Shown here: positions 21,945 through 32,773 of the stretch, in pieces
How positions within the stretch are numbered: the first letter of the stretch is position 1
How the letters are laid out: each line of letters opens with the position of its first letter
Source: Brachypterus glaber
Taxonomy: Eukaryota > Arthropoda > Insecta > Coleoptera > Kateretidae
NCBI GenBank assembly: GCA_958510825.1
Contig: OY294045.1
Location: 10,777,916-10,841,915 of the forward strand
Reading direction: 5' to 3'
DNA length: 64,000 bases
Position numbers and translations under genes: made by a program
The notes under the pieces: model-generated
Database searches by the model: none
Told to the model about the DNA's origin: nothing
The model's input: only the letters and a program-made list of their open reading frames with translations

Positions 21945-22497
21945 GAGGAGTAAAAAAAAGCACTTTTCCTCTGAGTGAAACATACTATTTTTTCTTCAAG
22001 CATCCTATATATATTTTTTTAAATATTAATTTTTGAATTTAATTTATTCAGTAATAAAGCATGTTTTTTTATTAAAATAGGCCAATAAAACCCTTTCGAA
22101 ATAAACTTAACCTTCCTTAACTCATTTTAAATTTTTTTCGTAGGCTAAATCGTACACTTTTGGCAATTTCGATGGTAACTTGTCTAATGTAGCATTTGCA
22201 ATTTCGGAGAGATTTGTAGGTGTATAAACCATATATTTTCTTCAATCATTTTTAATCAATTTCACCCAAGGTTTTTGCACAGTCTCGAGTCAACCACCTG
22301 TTTACATAATAAACAAACAAGTTTGAAGTATGGCTGTCATCAAAGTGCTGACGCCAGTGGTGGTTTTGCTAACTAACTTTTTTTTACGGCGTACAACAAT
22401 GAACTCATTTTTTTACTGTAAAAAAATAGATCACTTCTAACTAGTGTGTTCAGTTATAAAATATGAACATTTTAGTATGCTTGAAGAAAAACTTGTT
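21945..22497 (-). mobile_element. Element C (TTCTTCAAGC ends), copy 1
   Basis: Reversed copy of 27841-28425. Ends carry TTTTTCTTCAAGCATCC and AGTATGCTTGAAGAAAAA in inverted arrangement. The minus strand at about 22215-22140 encodes a short peptide with NLSEIANATLDKLPSK, conserved with copy 2, but a frame shift lies just upstream of it. No other coding part is seen. Confidence 0.6.
22140..22240 (-). pseudogene. Short conserved peptide of element C (copy 1)
   Basis: The frame MVYTPTNLSEIANATLDKLP continues to a stop (TGA) at about 22123 after YDLAYEKNLK. Relative to copy 2 it lost alignment with the upstream Met by a frameshift and has Leu-Pro in place of Ser-Arg at the centre. LPxKSRKxYxxxYxxF-like sequence is a feature of the N-terminal (core-binding) part of some eukaryotic tyrosine recombinases, such as Cryptons. 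This is a suggestion from a short match, not an assignment. Confidence 0.25.
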
Positions 22498-23648
22498 TTT
22501 TATTCTATTTTATTCTGTATAAATTCCACTTAGCTTGCAAATATATGTTATATATACACGTGTTGCTTCATACACTAGTTGTCGCTATAGAAATTCTTTG
22601 CCAAATAGAAAAATTACACTTGAGTCTAGCCTTTTTCATCTCACAGGACATATAAAATGTACGGAATCGCATTTTCTGAAATTTTCACCACATTTTGAAA
22701 TACATTTATTCGTCGACCCCGACCAACTACGAGACAGTAATAGTTATTTATGGCACTAGAGAGTAAACTAAGACATTGTTCATGAGACAATTTACCCAAG
22801 AGGGCGTCACGGTACTCTTGAATGATCAATGGGTTGAACTAACGTGGCAAAAAAATCTGACCATGGAACATGGTAGTAGAAAGTTCACTTGTTATAGAAC
22901 CATCGACAGCCAAATCCCAAAAACTTGTTTTTGGAAAATAATGTTAAATAACCGTCTGCAGAGTTTATGGTCAATACAAACTTAAAGTGTACATTATGTT
23001 GCTTGATTTTGGTTGTATTTCTCGTGCTGATTCCGAATATGTTTTAAGTTACTCTCTATCTTTTTCCATTTTTGAGAAAAAAGCTTATAAAAATCACTAA
23101 AAATATTTTTTCGCATGTTTTAATGTAGCCTAGACATTTTGTTATAAGACGATAAAATAACTTTCTTGGCTTACATTGTAGTCCGATTCTCGTTCTGTAT
23201 AGTTCCGAAGGAATATCTTGGATTTTTTTTTTCTTTTGGTAAATCTAAATACATATTTAAACACCCTTGAAATCGCGTTTTTATTAAAATACTTTTTTTT
23301 GTTAATCAGTGTCATTACAGAGGTTTCAGATTTGATGGATTTGTCCAACACAGAGGCGCGTTAATTATTTTTACCGAATACTTGAGAATGTTAATAATAC
23401 TATTAACCTACCTATTACTAGCTTGTTATAAATTGACTTATTTGTCAGAAATAATGTTTTAACAATAAATGTTGAATTTTGATGAAGGCTTTTATTTTTT
23501 ACCTTCAGTATTATTTACGTAAGTATTTTGAACTTAATAATTATATATTTGATTTAAGAGTGATATTTTGCCAAAAAGAATTTATATTACGGTCATATAA
23601 AATAAATAATTGCTTCTATACTGATAACTTCTAAATTTATCTTAGATA

Positions 23649-23869
23649 ATGAGCGACCACAAAAATAATAGAAAAAAGTTTGTGCTGCCTGCGGCGTGAA
23701 AATTTCATTTAAAAAATGTAAAGATGTCCATTTTAGGATAACTAAAAAATTGGAAGACCTTATGAAAATACATATTAATGAACACTATGATGTTAACAAT
23801 TGGAGGTTCCCAGTATCAATTTGTGTTTCTTGTCGTCAGCTTATTATTTTGTTTTATTTAGATGAATAA
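23649..23869 (+). pseudogene. Cys-rich small protein of the CACGGTAC element (frameshifted)
   Basis: Starts ATGAGCGACCAC (Met-Ser-Asp-His). With one A missing from the run at about 23669-23675 compared with copy 2, the first 13-14 codons and the rest are in different frames. The downstream frame shows a CAACG pair (C-x2-C), then VHFRITKKLEDLMKIHINEH, then a second pair in PVSICVSCRQ, ending LFYLDE and TAA. Two CxxC pairs about 45 residues apart suggest a zinc-binding module of roughly 73 residues. It lies centrally between the long TIRs, where a transposase or accessory protein would be. I do not recognise the family. It is too small to be a complete transposase, so it may be one exon or a leftover of a larger gene. 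Confidence 0.5.
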
Positions 23870-24035
23870 ACTTATGTTTTACATAAGGGCATTTTTATTT
23901 TATTTTGTTTAGACATAATATGCTATATGCTTAAGCTTTAATTGTCATGTATTAGAAAAAAAAACAAGCAGCCGTTTTTAAATTCATAAGCATATAAATC
24001 TAATTCCTTTAATTTTTACTTATTATTTATACAGA

Positions 24036-24100
24036 AAATGAAAGAAGGTAGTTCATAATTTGATAAAAAAACGTGTATATTGTAAAAAACTTTTGATCTG
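24036..24100 (+). pseudogene. Possible second exon of the CACGGTAC element gene (broken)
   Basis: Acceptor-like TTTATACAG is followed by AAAATGAAAGAAGGTAGTTC. In this copy a TAA follows immediately (TTCATAA); in copy 2 (34482-34541) the same frame runs for 19 codons to TGA. Exon status is inference. Confidence 0.25.
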
Positions 24101-24800
24101 AGGTAAATTGTTGATGAGTTTTTAATTTAATTTAAAAACCATCGTTCAATACTTCACAGTGTGAGGTCTATAATAATAAATGTTTTTGTCTGGGCAAAAT
24201 ATAGAAAATAACTTTAGGAACGTCTATGTACACATCTGACAATTACTTTTCAAAGTGAAAGATATATTATGAACACTATGTAACAAAATAATTAATTTTT
24301 TAATTTAAACACGTTTATAATAAAATTTTAAAATTTTTCACAAAAATGTTAGACGAGATGTTCCTTTATAATAATACAGAACGAGAATCGGACAATAATT
24401 TAGGCTAAGAAAGTTATTTTATTATCTTATAGCAAAATGTCTAGACTACATTAAAACATGCGAAAAAATAATTTTTGTGATTTTTATACGATTTTCTCTC
24501 AAAAAGGGAAAAAGATAGAGAGTAACTTAAAACATATTTGGAATCAGCACGAGAATTACTACCAAAATCATGCAACATAATGTACACTTTAAGTTTGTAT
24601 TGACCATGAACTCTGCAGATGATTATTTAACATTATTTTCCAAAAACAAGTTTTTGGGATTTGGCTGTCGGTGATTCTATAACAAGTGAACCTTCTACTA
24701 CCATGTTCCATGGTCAGATTTTTTTGCCACGTTAGTTCAACCTATAGATCATTTAAGAGTACCGTGGCGTAAACAAATTAATTTAGTATTTGGTGTTCAT

Positions 24801-24936
24801 AAGGGTATATCCACAGGCTCGCATAACAACATAGTACATAACAATGCGATGCCGTGATTGGCTTGAAGTGCCGCCATGTATCACAGCATTGCATTCTTAT
24901 GTTTTATGTTCTTATGCAAGCTTCTGGATAGGCCTT
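24801..24936. mobile_element. Short hairpin MITE, copy 2
   Basis: Ends AAGGGTATATCCACAGGCTC and GCAAGCTTCTGGATAGGCCTT pair, and the inner arms CATAACAATGCGATGCCGTG and the reversed words on the right form the stem. It is more diverged than copy 1 (12795-12942). It lies 31 bp outside the right end of the CACGGTAC element. Confidence 0.65.
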
Positions 24937-25048
24937 AATAAAATGGCGTCTTATGTCAAATTGTAATATCGTAGGTATTTTACACTTATAAAAACTTTGT
25001 ATTCTATGCAATGTTATTACAAGTTGATTATTTATCAATTTTAACTGA

Positions 25049-25752
25049 AAACTAGATGAAACGTTGCAAGCACCCTGTCAAAACATCGGCACTATTGTAC
25101 ACTAGAGCCATCTAGTTTGCAAATTTCAAACTAGGTGTTTTGTTTGATTTTAAATTCTGTATCTTTAAAACATTATATTCTAGCAAAAAACTGTATATAA
25201 CATTTTTTATATGGCTTAAAAAGAGCTTTTATTTAAAATATAATTTTTGAAATCGGGTTATAAATATGTGAGTATGCTAAAAAAAAACCTTTTACTGCTT
25301 TAAACGCCAATATCTCGAAAACAATGCGTTTTAGGAAAACGTTGTTTATAATATTTTTTGACCAATTTAAAATTATCTTTTATATAAGTGCTAAATTAAC
25401 CAAATACAATAATAATTGCCTTAATTATAAACAAAAAACGCTAAAAATAGGAATTTTACCCTATTTTTACCCCCTTACCCCCAATCGTTTACCCCCAAAA
25501 TCTAATCAGCTCTTCGGAATACGATAAGAAACAATATGCAAAAAACCGCAAGTCGATATCTCATGTAGAAATGGAGTTAGAGAGTTTACACCCAGACAGA
25601 CAGACAGACGGACGCAAAAATTTTTTTTACTGATTTCGACTCAGAAGGTCTAAAACGTCGAGAAATGTGAAAAAAAACGTGGTCAAAGATTTTTAATTTT
25701 CGGCGAAGATTTTAATACATCGGCACTCTTAGTAGCACTAAGTGCCGATGTA
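25049..25752 (+). mobile_element. Helentron-like non-autonomous element (HINE), copy 1
   Basis: Near the left end ACATCGGCACT (25083) occurs and the same word opens the right-end hairpin (ACATCGGCACTCTTAGTAGC ... AGTGCCGATGT, about 25718-25752). A GACA microsatellite, CCCAGACAGACAGACAGACG, lies at about 25591-25612. A terminal word repeated inside a 3' stem-loop plus an internal GACA/GTCT microsatellite is the layout of Helentron-associated elements such as DINE-1. The second copy, reversed, is at 44817-45519. No Rep/helicase is encoded. The open frames inside (67 and 68 aa) are conserved only as repeat sequence. Confidence 0.6.
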
Positions 25753-26574
25753 GTGTATTAAATAGTTTCTAAATGATTTTTGTCAAGCTTCACGTGTTAG
25801 TTAAATAAAATTTATTACTGCAGTGTCGTTAACATTTCGTTAGCATAATCAGATGTACTAAAATACAAAAGATGGAATAAGCAAAAATTATTAAAAGATT
25901 TCTTTGAAGAACTTACCTAATATTATAACCTATTAAAAAAAATAGAATTCACATTACAAGTTAAAAATTGCACGTTTTGACATTTAAATGTAATAAAAGT
26001 GCAGTGCGAGAAATCGTCTGATAAAAAAATAGTAACATTTTTGATAATTTACTACGAACATAAAATGAGTTGGAATGAACCTTAAAGTGAATTTTATTTA
26101 CTATTCTTTACTATGTTATATAGAAAAACCGATAAACAAACAAGCCTTTTGCGAAAATTTATTGTTTCTTTTTCCAATTCTACGGTATGGAACATATAAT
26201 TTTATAAAAAATGTCAGTACATAAAACGTAATTTTATTTTTAAACTTTTACATTTCGAAATGTTCGTTTTTTCAGTGTAGTTAAAAAAAAGTTAACGTTC
26301 ATTAAAATCAAATGGTCTGGAAACAGTAAATAGAGCCATTTCATCCATAGTTGATTTTACTTTTTAGTTTTTCAGTGTAACTAATTTATGCCTTCTTTCA
26401 AAGTTCCGCGCCGCTAATATAGTAATAATTTACCCTAGGCGCGTCGTCATCTTACGTCTAGTTAATTTTCTTCAAGTTTACCTGCCAAATACCACGAAGC
26501 ATACGTGACTCAGGAGCGGACTGGGACTGTTGGGCGAAGGGAAAAATCCCACTGCCTATTTCAGAAATATTGAC
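25753..26574. other. No gene seen
   Basis: AT-rich with a slightly GC-richer patch at 26398-26470 (CGCGCCGCTAATATAG ... GGCGCGTCGTC). No frame or RNA structure recognised. Confidence 0.35.
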
Positions 26575-26722
26575 CCCTATACTGCACTACTACGCTAGAA
26601 AGCATTAACTCAATTTGTCGCGTGGCAGCGTCTTCAAAATATTACATCAGAGTTGACGTCAAAACTTCGCTAGACGACAAGTGGAGTTACTGCTTTCTAG
26701 AGTAGTAGGGCAGTATAGTAAA
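26575..26722. repeat. Imperfect palindrome (MITE-like)
   Basis: CTATACTGCACTACTACGCTAGAAAGCA (from about 26578) pairs with TGCTTTCTAGAGTAGTAGGGCAGTATAG (to about 26718). The middle AGCGTCTTCAAAATATTACATCAGAGTT resembles 55370-55400 (CAGCGTTTCCAAAATATTACATAAGAGTT), so a related copy exists there. Confidence 0.55.
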
Positions 26723-27840
26723 TTTTATAGGGAAGACAAACGCAATTTTGAAAAAAAACTTTCTTAAAAAAAACTGTTTACAACAAAATTGTTGACTTGC
26801 AAGTCGCAAGTTGCGACTACTCAGTGAGCAAATATATTAGGCTTATTCGGGTTTCGAGTTAAGAACTGTTCAGAACTGGTTCTGACCAATAGAGGTTTAA
26901 TCTTTGTTAGCACGTGACTTAAAATAGCCAATAACCAACATTTCAGAACTAAATTTAGTGAAACTCGAACAAACCTATTAATTAACTTCTCTGGGATGCA
27001 ACATTCTAATTTAAAAATACACGGGAGTCTTCCGCAAAACGTCTTGTTGAACGCTGGCCCATACAATACAAAATGTGCGGCTTATTTGCATAATGGGGTT
27101 TTTAAGGTCGCTAAAACTGAACACAGACACAGATTTTTTTATTACAAAAGTGAGGTTATGTCACTGTATAATTTCTATTATTTCACGAAAAATAAGTATT
27201 TTGACATAAAAACTAATAAAAACTATTAAAAAACGCCTATAGTTGAACCTAATATACAAAATTTGGTCATCACTTGTAATACTCAGGCAGCGTATATGAC
27301 ATATATGGGAGGCTCCCACAAGCGTGCGAGTATCACCGAAAAATGTGAGAATCTCATGGTTTATTGGGTAATAATAAGCGAGCTATAGACACTTTTTTTG
27401 AGCAGTGGTGTCCGTCACTACGATCTATAGTGACGTGGTATTTGAACATTTAAGTTCTTGTTGTTTTTTCTAACGAAAACGGGCCTTTTTGATTTAAAGT
27501 TTTACCAATCCGCCCCTTAGTAGACTGTTTAGAAAACACGCCCTGTTTTCCTCTCCCAACCACACTAATTTTCCTTGCATATATGTAGATAGTTTACCCA
27601 AATTTAACTACACAAATTTATGCTTATATTTAGTTTATTATAGCAAATATTGAGAAGGATAATTTGACTAGCCGAGTTATGAAAACATTAGAATTTTTAT
27701 AAATACTTCTACAACTTTGCTTTTTTAAACATCACTCACTTTTTTTCTCTCGTTGTTGCCGTACTCGCCCGCTCCACTCGTCCGTCACCCAACAAATTCG
27801 GCAGGGGAAGTTTTACATTTTCTCCTGTATAATAATGTAC
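26723..27840. other. No gene supported
   Basis: Contains overlapping 81-aa (minus) and 77-aa (plus) open frames at 26821-27229 with no recognisable domain, and an imperfect inverted repeat at about 26845-26975 (GTTTCGAGTTAAGAACTGTT...). A small palindrome GTCACTACGATCTATAGTGAC lies at about 27413. Confidence 0.35.
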
Positions 27841-28425
27841 TTTTTCTTCAAGCGTACTAAAATGTTCATATTTTATAACTGAACACAATAGTCAGAAGTG
27901 ATCTATTTTTTTACAGTAATGAGTACAGTAGTACAGTATGAGTTCATTGTTGTACGCCGTAAAAAAAGTTAGTTAGCAAAACCACCACTGGCGGCAGCAC
28001 TCTTTGAGTTTGATTACAGCCATACTTCAAACTTGTTTGTCTATTATGTAAATAGGTGGTTGACTCGAAATTCTATGCAAAAACCTTGTGTGAAATTAAT
28101 TAAAAATGATTGAAAAAGAATTTATGGTTTATACACCTACAAATCTCTCCGATATTGCAAATGCTACATTAGACAAGTTACCATCGAAATCGCGAAAAAT
28201 GTACGATTTAGCCTACGAAAAAAAAATAAAATGAGCTAAGGAAGGTTTAAGTTTTTTTGAAAGGGTTTTATTGGCCTATTTTAATTAAAAAAAAAACATA
28301 TTTTATTACTGAATAAATTAAATTCAAAAATTAATATTTAAAAAAATATATAGGATGCTTGAAGAAAAAATAGTATGTTTCACTCAGAGGAAAAATGCTT
28401 TTTTTTTACTCGTCTGTAGTTTCCA
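27841..28425 (+). mobile_element. Element C (TTCTTCAAGC ends), copy 2
   Basis: About 585 bp. The left end TTTTTCTTCAAGCGTACT and the right-side GGATGCTTGAAGAAAAAATA are inverted relative to each other; copy 1 is at 21945-22497 in the opposite orientation. It contains the short conserved frame at 28108-28236. Confidence 0.6.
28108..28236 (+). pseudogene. Short conserved peptide, possibly tyrosine-recombinase-like
   Basis: A 42-residue frame starting MIEKEFMVYTPTNLSDIANA and ending KSRKMYDLAYEKKIK before TGA. The piece LPSKSRKMYDLAYEK resembles the N-terminal SAM-like segment of eukaryotic tyrosine recombinases (typically LPxKSxxxYxxxYxxFxxW). The protein stops where the conserved Phe/Trp would follow, and there is no catalytic Arg or Tyr region, so it is truncated at best. 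It is conserved with copy 1, which suggests either past coding function or simply recent common origin. Confidence 0.3.
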
Positions 28426-29139
28426 GACTCTGTTTCGCATCGTCTGTAAATTCTACGGACTAGTAAAAAAAGCTTCAATTTTCCTCTTAGTAAAACAATA
28501 TACTATTTTTTCTAATAAATAAATGCATTAAAACTGTTGTCTTTAGTCATATGCCAGCCTAATAAAATAACTTGAAAATAGCGCAATAAATTGCAAAACA
28601 AATAGTGAAGTTTTTGCATTTCTAGTGCTAGTTAGCATTTAAATTAAAGCGAATGCGACTATCTGCAACTGACTTAACACCTAAACCACGTTTATTACTT
28701 TATTTGAATATCTGATGCAGAAATAGGAGGTCATGTCAACTTTTTTTGGATAAGTAACAATGCTCGTTACAATGCTTTATTACCGGTTTTTAAGAGTTTT
28801 ATTTTTATCCAAAATAACTAAAAAATTATTGACTTTTGAAGAATTGACACAAGTACTTATATATTTACATTTACTATCAAATTCTTTATAAATAAACTTC
28901 TAAATTATAGCAAAAAAAAACGAATTAAACCAATTTTTACCAGCCACTTTAAATATTTCTTTAAATAATGTGTCTAAAAATATTGAAAATATTATAAACA
29001 TTACTTACTATATATTTGTAAATAAATTATATTCATAAAAATATTAATATAATTTAATAAAATAATAATATAATTTGAAAATGTATTGTATTAAGAATTA
29101 TATAATGACCCACGTTTAATTTGGGTCTAGGTAGAGTCC
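28426..29139. other. No gene seen
   Basis: AT-rich. A short inverted word pair CGTCTGTAGTTTCCAGACTC ... CGTCTGTAAATTCTACGGAC lies at about 28421-28462. Otherwise nothing is recognisable. Confidence 0.35.
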
Positions 29140-29654
29140 CAGAAAATTTTAACTAAACTTAAAAAAAAGGAATACAATGTATGTAGTAAACATAATAAAT
29201 TTATTGTAGTAATTAATAGTTAATAGTTAATAGTTTAATATTTCCCTGTATGACCCAGATAACTGGGTATAGGGTTGTCAAAATTAAGTTACAATAATTA
29301 AATAAACATAATACATACATAGTTTCAAAAATTTTCATTAAGATATTCATCTAAAGAATAATACGCCTTAAAATTATTTGTAGAGTCCATGTTACTTAAT
29401 GTATCAGGTAATTTATTTACAATTTTGACTGTCATAAAATACGGACTTTTTTCGAGAAATGTGGTGCTGTGCTGAGGGGTAGGTAACTTATTTTGATGCC
29501 TAGTTTGCATTCCTCTATTGATTTCTGAGTTTCTAGTAAAGAGATGTTTATTCGCATGCCAGAAAGTACAAATATTATAAATATAAAGTGAATAAACTGT
29601 TAAAATATTTAATTTGATAAAAAAAAAATTAATTGAAATTTTGACTTTAGACAT
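29140..29654 (-). mobile_element. LINE (non-LTR retrotransposon) 3' fragment
   Basis: A C-terminal ORF2 piece (29325-29654) is followed on the minus strand by about 185 bp of 3' untranslated sequence including CCCTATACCCAGTTATCTGG (29258-29277). The element is 5'-truncated, as is usual for LINEs. No clear A-tail or target duplication could be delimited. Confidence 0.6.
29325..29528 (-). pseudogene. C-terminus of a LINE reverse transcriptase (Jockey/CR1-like)
   Basis: The part NSEINRGMQTRHQNKLPTP, then FLEKSPYFMTVKIVNKLPDT, then NNFKAYYSLDEYLNENF and stop follows the pattern at the end of many insect Jockey/CR1-type ORF2 proteins (T-R-x-x-x-x-L, S-x-x-Y-x-x-x-K-x-x-N-x-L-P, then F-K-x-x-L). 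The open frame extends upstream to 29654 with Ile/Phe-rich residues that may also be RT but are not diagnostic. The catalytic domains are missing. The exact clade cannot be fixed from this short tail. Confidence 0.6.
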
Positions 29655-29721
29655 AAAAGTAGACCTATTAAAAAATGTACATATAATAGTAGATATTATC
29701 TATACTGGAAATTCAATAAAA

Positions 29722-30630
29722 CCTGCAGTGACTCATACCTCTGCTGCTTTCGTATAAGGGGTCCGCCTTTGCGAAGCTTCGACGAAATTACGCGAGTCGC
29801 ACCCGAATAGAGCTCTGTACAACTAGAATTATGAAACAGAAGACGTCTACCCTATCTCTAGGCACGGCACGCCACTACCAACTTAAATAAATTAAAAAAA
29901 TATTGCATGTTTTTCAATTTTTATTAACAATTACCGTTGATCTGTATAAATAAAGCTAAAGAAATGAATTTTTTTTGCAAAGAAATAAAACTGATGATTT
30001 AATACTAAAATAAATAATGAAATATAAATCCTATTAATTGTTCTTAGGTTGGTTGCTTAATCTGTACATAACCTCAAATATGAAAAGGTAAATATGAATT
30101 TATTTAATGTTTATCATATTTATTATTAACTATATATTATTATTATATATTTTAATATCGTTACCAGTTTCTACATTTCAAGAAATTAATTTTATGACGA
30201 GCGTTATTTCTGTTATAACTACCAAAATGCCAAGATGTTTTTACAAGGGTTGCAAAAGTCCAAAAGAATTTCGCCTAGGCTTTAAATCTAAGGTATAAAG
30301 AAAGAACTTACCCTTGGTAAACAATATTTAAATATCAAAACTCGTAAAATACTATAATAGTCAATAAAAACACAATATTTAGTAAAACACACAAAAAACT
30401 GAAATCAAAACAATATCAAACGCAGCTCACACAATGACAGTGGATAAAAAAAATGACGTTACTGACAGTGCAGTCAACATAAAACCTAGGAGATTTTTTT
30501 TCTTTATGTTGGTGATATTACTTTTATCCTTTTTGGGTAGAACTTTTGTTCCTGTCTATTCTAAATGGAGAAATCTCCATTGGTATAATCTTGCCCTTTT
30601 ACCACAAATTCGCAACTGAGTCACTGCAGG
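29722..30630. mobile_element. Repeat T, copy 2, bounded by CCTGCAGTGACTCA inverted repeats
   Basis: ACCTGCAGTGACTCA at 29721-29735 and TGAGTCACTGCAGGT at 30617-30631 are exact inverted repeats. The interior is highly similar to the reverse complement of 19416-20186. It holds the THAP-like start (30227-30298) and a 61-aa frame (30434-30619, basic and hydrophobic) with no recognised domain. Confidence 0.5.
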
Positions 30631-31389
30631 TTTCCAGTATAGTTATTTATACGAAAATGGGTTATTTATGAAAAATATCCATAAGCAAAAAACATTTCGC
30701 TGTAAAATGTAAACGTATAACGAGCGCTCTAGCGGAATAATGGTTTTAATTAGTACCTACAATTTTTTATCTTTATCTGCTTTTTCAACGTTATAACTCA
30801 CCTGAAAAGGTTATATACGGAGAGTTAAACTTTCATAAAGGTTAAACGTTACTGACTCCATTTGTAAGGAGGAACAAAAATATTATTTATTTTTTGTATT
30901 TATTTTTAGCGTAAAATTTTAGCAAACAATAGTTCAAGATACTGTACTGTCAAACTTATACAAAATTTTGCATAATTTCAGAAAAAAGTAACAATAATGG
31001 AAATTATGAACTTTTTTATAAAGAGGGGATAAATTCCAAAAAAAGTTTTTTTTTAACTTTACAATAAGGGTTTTTTGGGCTGCTGAACACAAATATAGTG
31101 TCAATTTTTTAAATTTAGATGACAGATCGAATATGGCAGGTGGGTAAACAAATGGAAACTATTTTTACAAAAAAATATACTATGGGCTTGCTGCAACTGA
31201 ATCTGATTAAAATTATAAAATTATAGTTTCGATAACTCTTCTATAACAATAATTTAGCACAGAAAAAAATTTTATTTAATTAAATTTAATTTGTTTATAG
31301 GACTGATAGTTGACAGGACATAGGGGCCTAAAATTTTAGGGCATTTTTTAATTATTTTTAGCTGCAATTTTGTCATTATTTTGAAATCT
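30204..31389. repeat. Tandem duplication, unit 1 (about 1.19 kb)
   Basis: From TTATTTCTGTTATAACTACC to TTTTGAAATCTT, repeated immediately as 31390-32576. By eye I count about a dozen substitutions plus one single-base indel, i.e. about 99% identity, so the duplication is recent. The breakpoints share only the short word TTA. Confidence 0.9.
30227..30298 (+). pseudogene. THAP-like N-terminal peptide (first exon only?)
   Basis: ATG opens MPRCFYKGCKSPKEFRLGF, followed by KSK and then AAG|GTATAAAG, a plausible splice donor; without splicing the frame stops one codon later. Met-(x)-x-Cys-x4-Cys-Lys is the conserved opening of THAP zinc fingers, which are DNA-binding modules often found in P-element-type transposases and their host derivatives. 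The remaining Trp, Cys-His pair and AVPTIF-type end are not found downstream. The peptide is conserved at 31413-31484 and, on the minus strand, at about 19686-19787. The assignment is a hypothesis from a very short match. Confidence 0.3.
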
Positions 31390-32576
31390 TTATTTCTGTT
31401 ATAACTACCAAAATGCCAAGATGTTTTTACAAGGGTTGCAAAAGTCCAAAAGAATTTCGCCTAGGCTTTAAATCTAAGGTATAAAGAAAGAACTTACCCT
31501 TGGTAAACAATATTTAAATATCAAAACTCGTAAAAGTACTATAATAGTCAATAAAAACACAATATTTAGTAAAACACACAAAAAACTGAAATCAAAACAA
31601 TATCAAACGCAGCTCACACAATGACAGTGGATAAAGAAAATGACGTTACTGACAGTGCAGTCAACATAAAACCTAGGAGATTTTTTTTCTTTATGTTGGT
31701 GATATTACTTCTATCCTTTTTGGGTAGAACTTTTGTTCCTGTCTATTCTAAATGGAGAAATCTCCATTGGTATAATCTTGCCCTTTTACCACAAATTCGC
31801 AACTGAGTCACTGCAGGTTTCCAGTATAGTTATTCTTACGAAAATGGGTTATTTATGAAAAATATCCATAAGCAAAAAACATTTCGCTATAAAATGTAAA
31901 CGTATAACGAGCGCTCTAGCGGAATAATGGTTTTAATTAGTACCTACAATTTTTTATCTTTATCTGCTTTTTCAACGTTATAACTTACCTGAAAAGGTTA
32001 TATACGGAGAGTTAAACTTTCATAAAGTTTAAACGTTACTGACTCCATTTGTAAGGAGGAACAAAAATATTATTTATTTTTTGTATTTATTTTTAGCGTA
32101 AAATTTTAGCAAACAATAGTTCAAGATACTGTACTGTCAAACTTACACAAAATTTTGCATAATTTCAGAAAAAAGTAACAATAATGGAAATTATGAACTT
32201 TTTTATAAAGAGGGGATAAATTCCAAAAAAAGTTTTTTTTTAACTTTACAATAAGGGTTTTTTGGGCTGCTGAACACAAATATAGTGTCAATTTTTTAAA
32301 TTTAGATGACAGATCGAATATGGCAGGTGGGTAAACAAATGGAAACTATTTTTACAAAAAAATATACTATGGGCTTGCTGCAACTGAATCTGATTAAAAT
32401 TATAAAATTATAGTTTCAATAACTCTTCTATAAAAATAATTTAGCACAGAAAAAAATGTTATTTAATTAAATTTAATTTGTTTATAGGCCTGATAGTTGA
32501 CAGGACATAGGGGCCTAAAATTTTAGGGCATTTTTTTATTATTTTTAGCTGCAATTTTGTCATTATTTTGAAATCT
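31390..32576. repeat. Tandem duplication, unit 2
   Basis: Second unit of the 1.19-kb tandem pair. It contains the same THAP-like peptide (31413-31484) and the same 61-aa frame (31621-31806; one Lys/Glu difference). Unit 2 ends where the single-copy flank AGATCAATTATGTGTC begins. Confidence 0.9.
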
Positions 32577-32773
32577 TTAGATCAATTATGTGTCATAGTA
32601 CCGAATTCTTGAAAAAACGGCATATCTTGCTCTTATGAAAGTGTCACTCTTCAAATGTTGTTTTTAGTTCATGCATTGTTTGGTATTTATCGTGACTTTT
32701 GACCTTATTATAAAATAATTAATCACTAATTATAATTATTGTTATTTTCAACTATGGTTTGATATTATATACA

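Larger units (their letters stand above)
22808..24766 (+). mobile_element. CACGGTAC TIR element, copy 1, 4-bp TSD
   Basis: 1,959 bp, ends CACGGTACTCTTGAATGATC and GATCATTTAAGAGTACCGTG, immediately flanked by the direct repeat GCGT (22804-22807 and 24767-24770). The two terminal inverted repeats are about 400 bp each and highly similar. The centre carries a small Cys-rich frame (23649-23869) and a possible further exon (24038). Copy 2 is at 33379-35211 with a different 4-bp duplication. CAC termini with a 4-bp TSD are known for Chapaev-type elements; long TIRs and this frame do not by themselves prove that. Confidence 0.8.

Noticed and set aside
30434..30619. 61-aa frame repeated at 31621 (basic, membrane-like)
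   Set aside because: Its repetition comes from the tandem duplication. In the older inverted copy (19416-20186) the corresponding frame is not preserved as an equivalent protein, and there is no recognisable domain.
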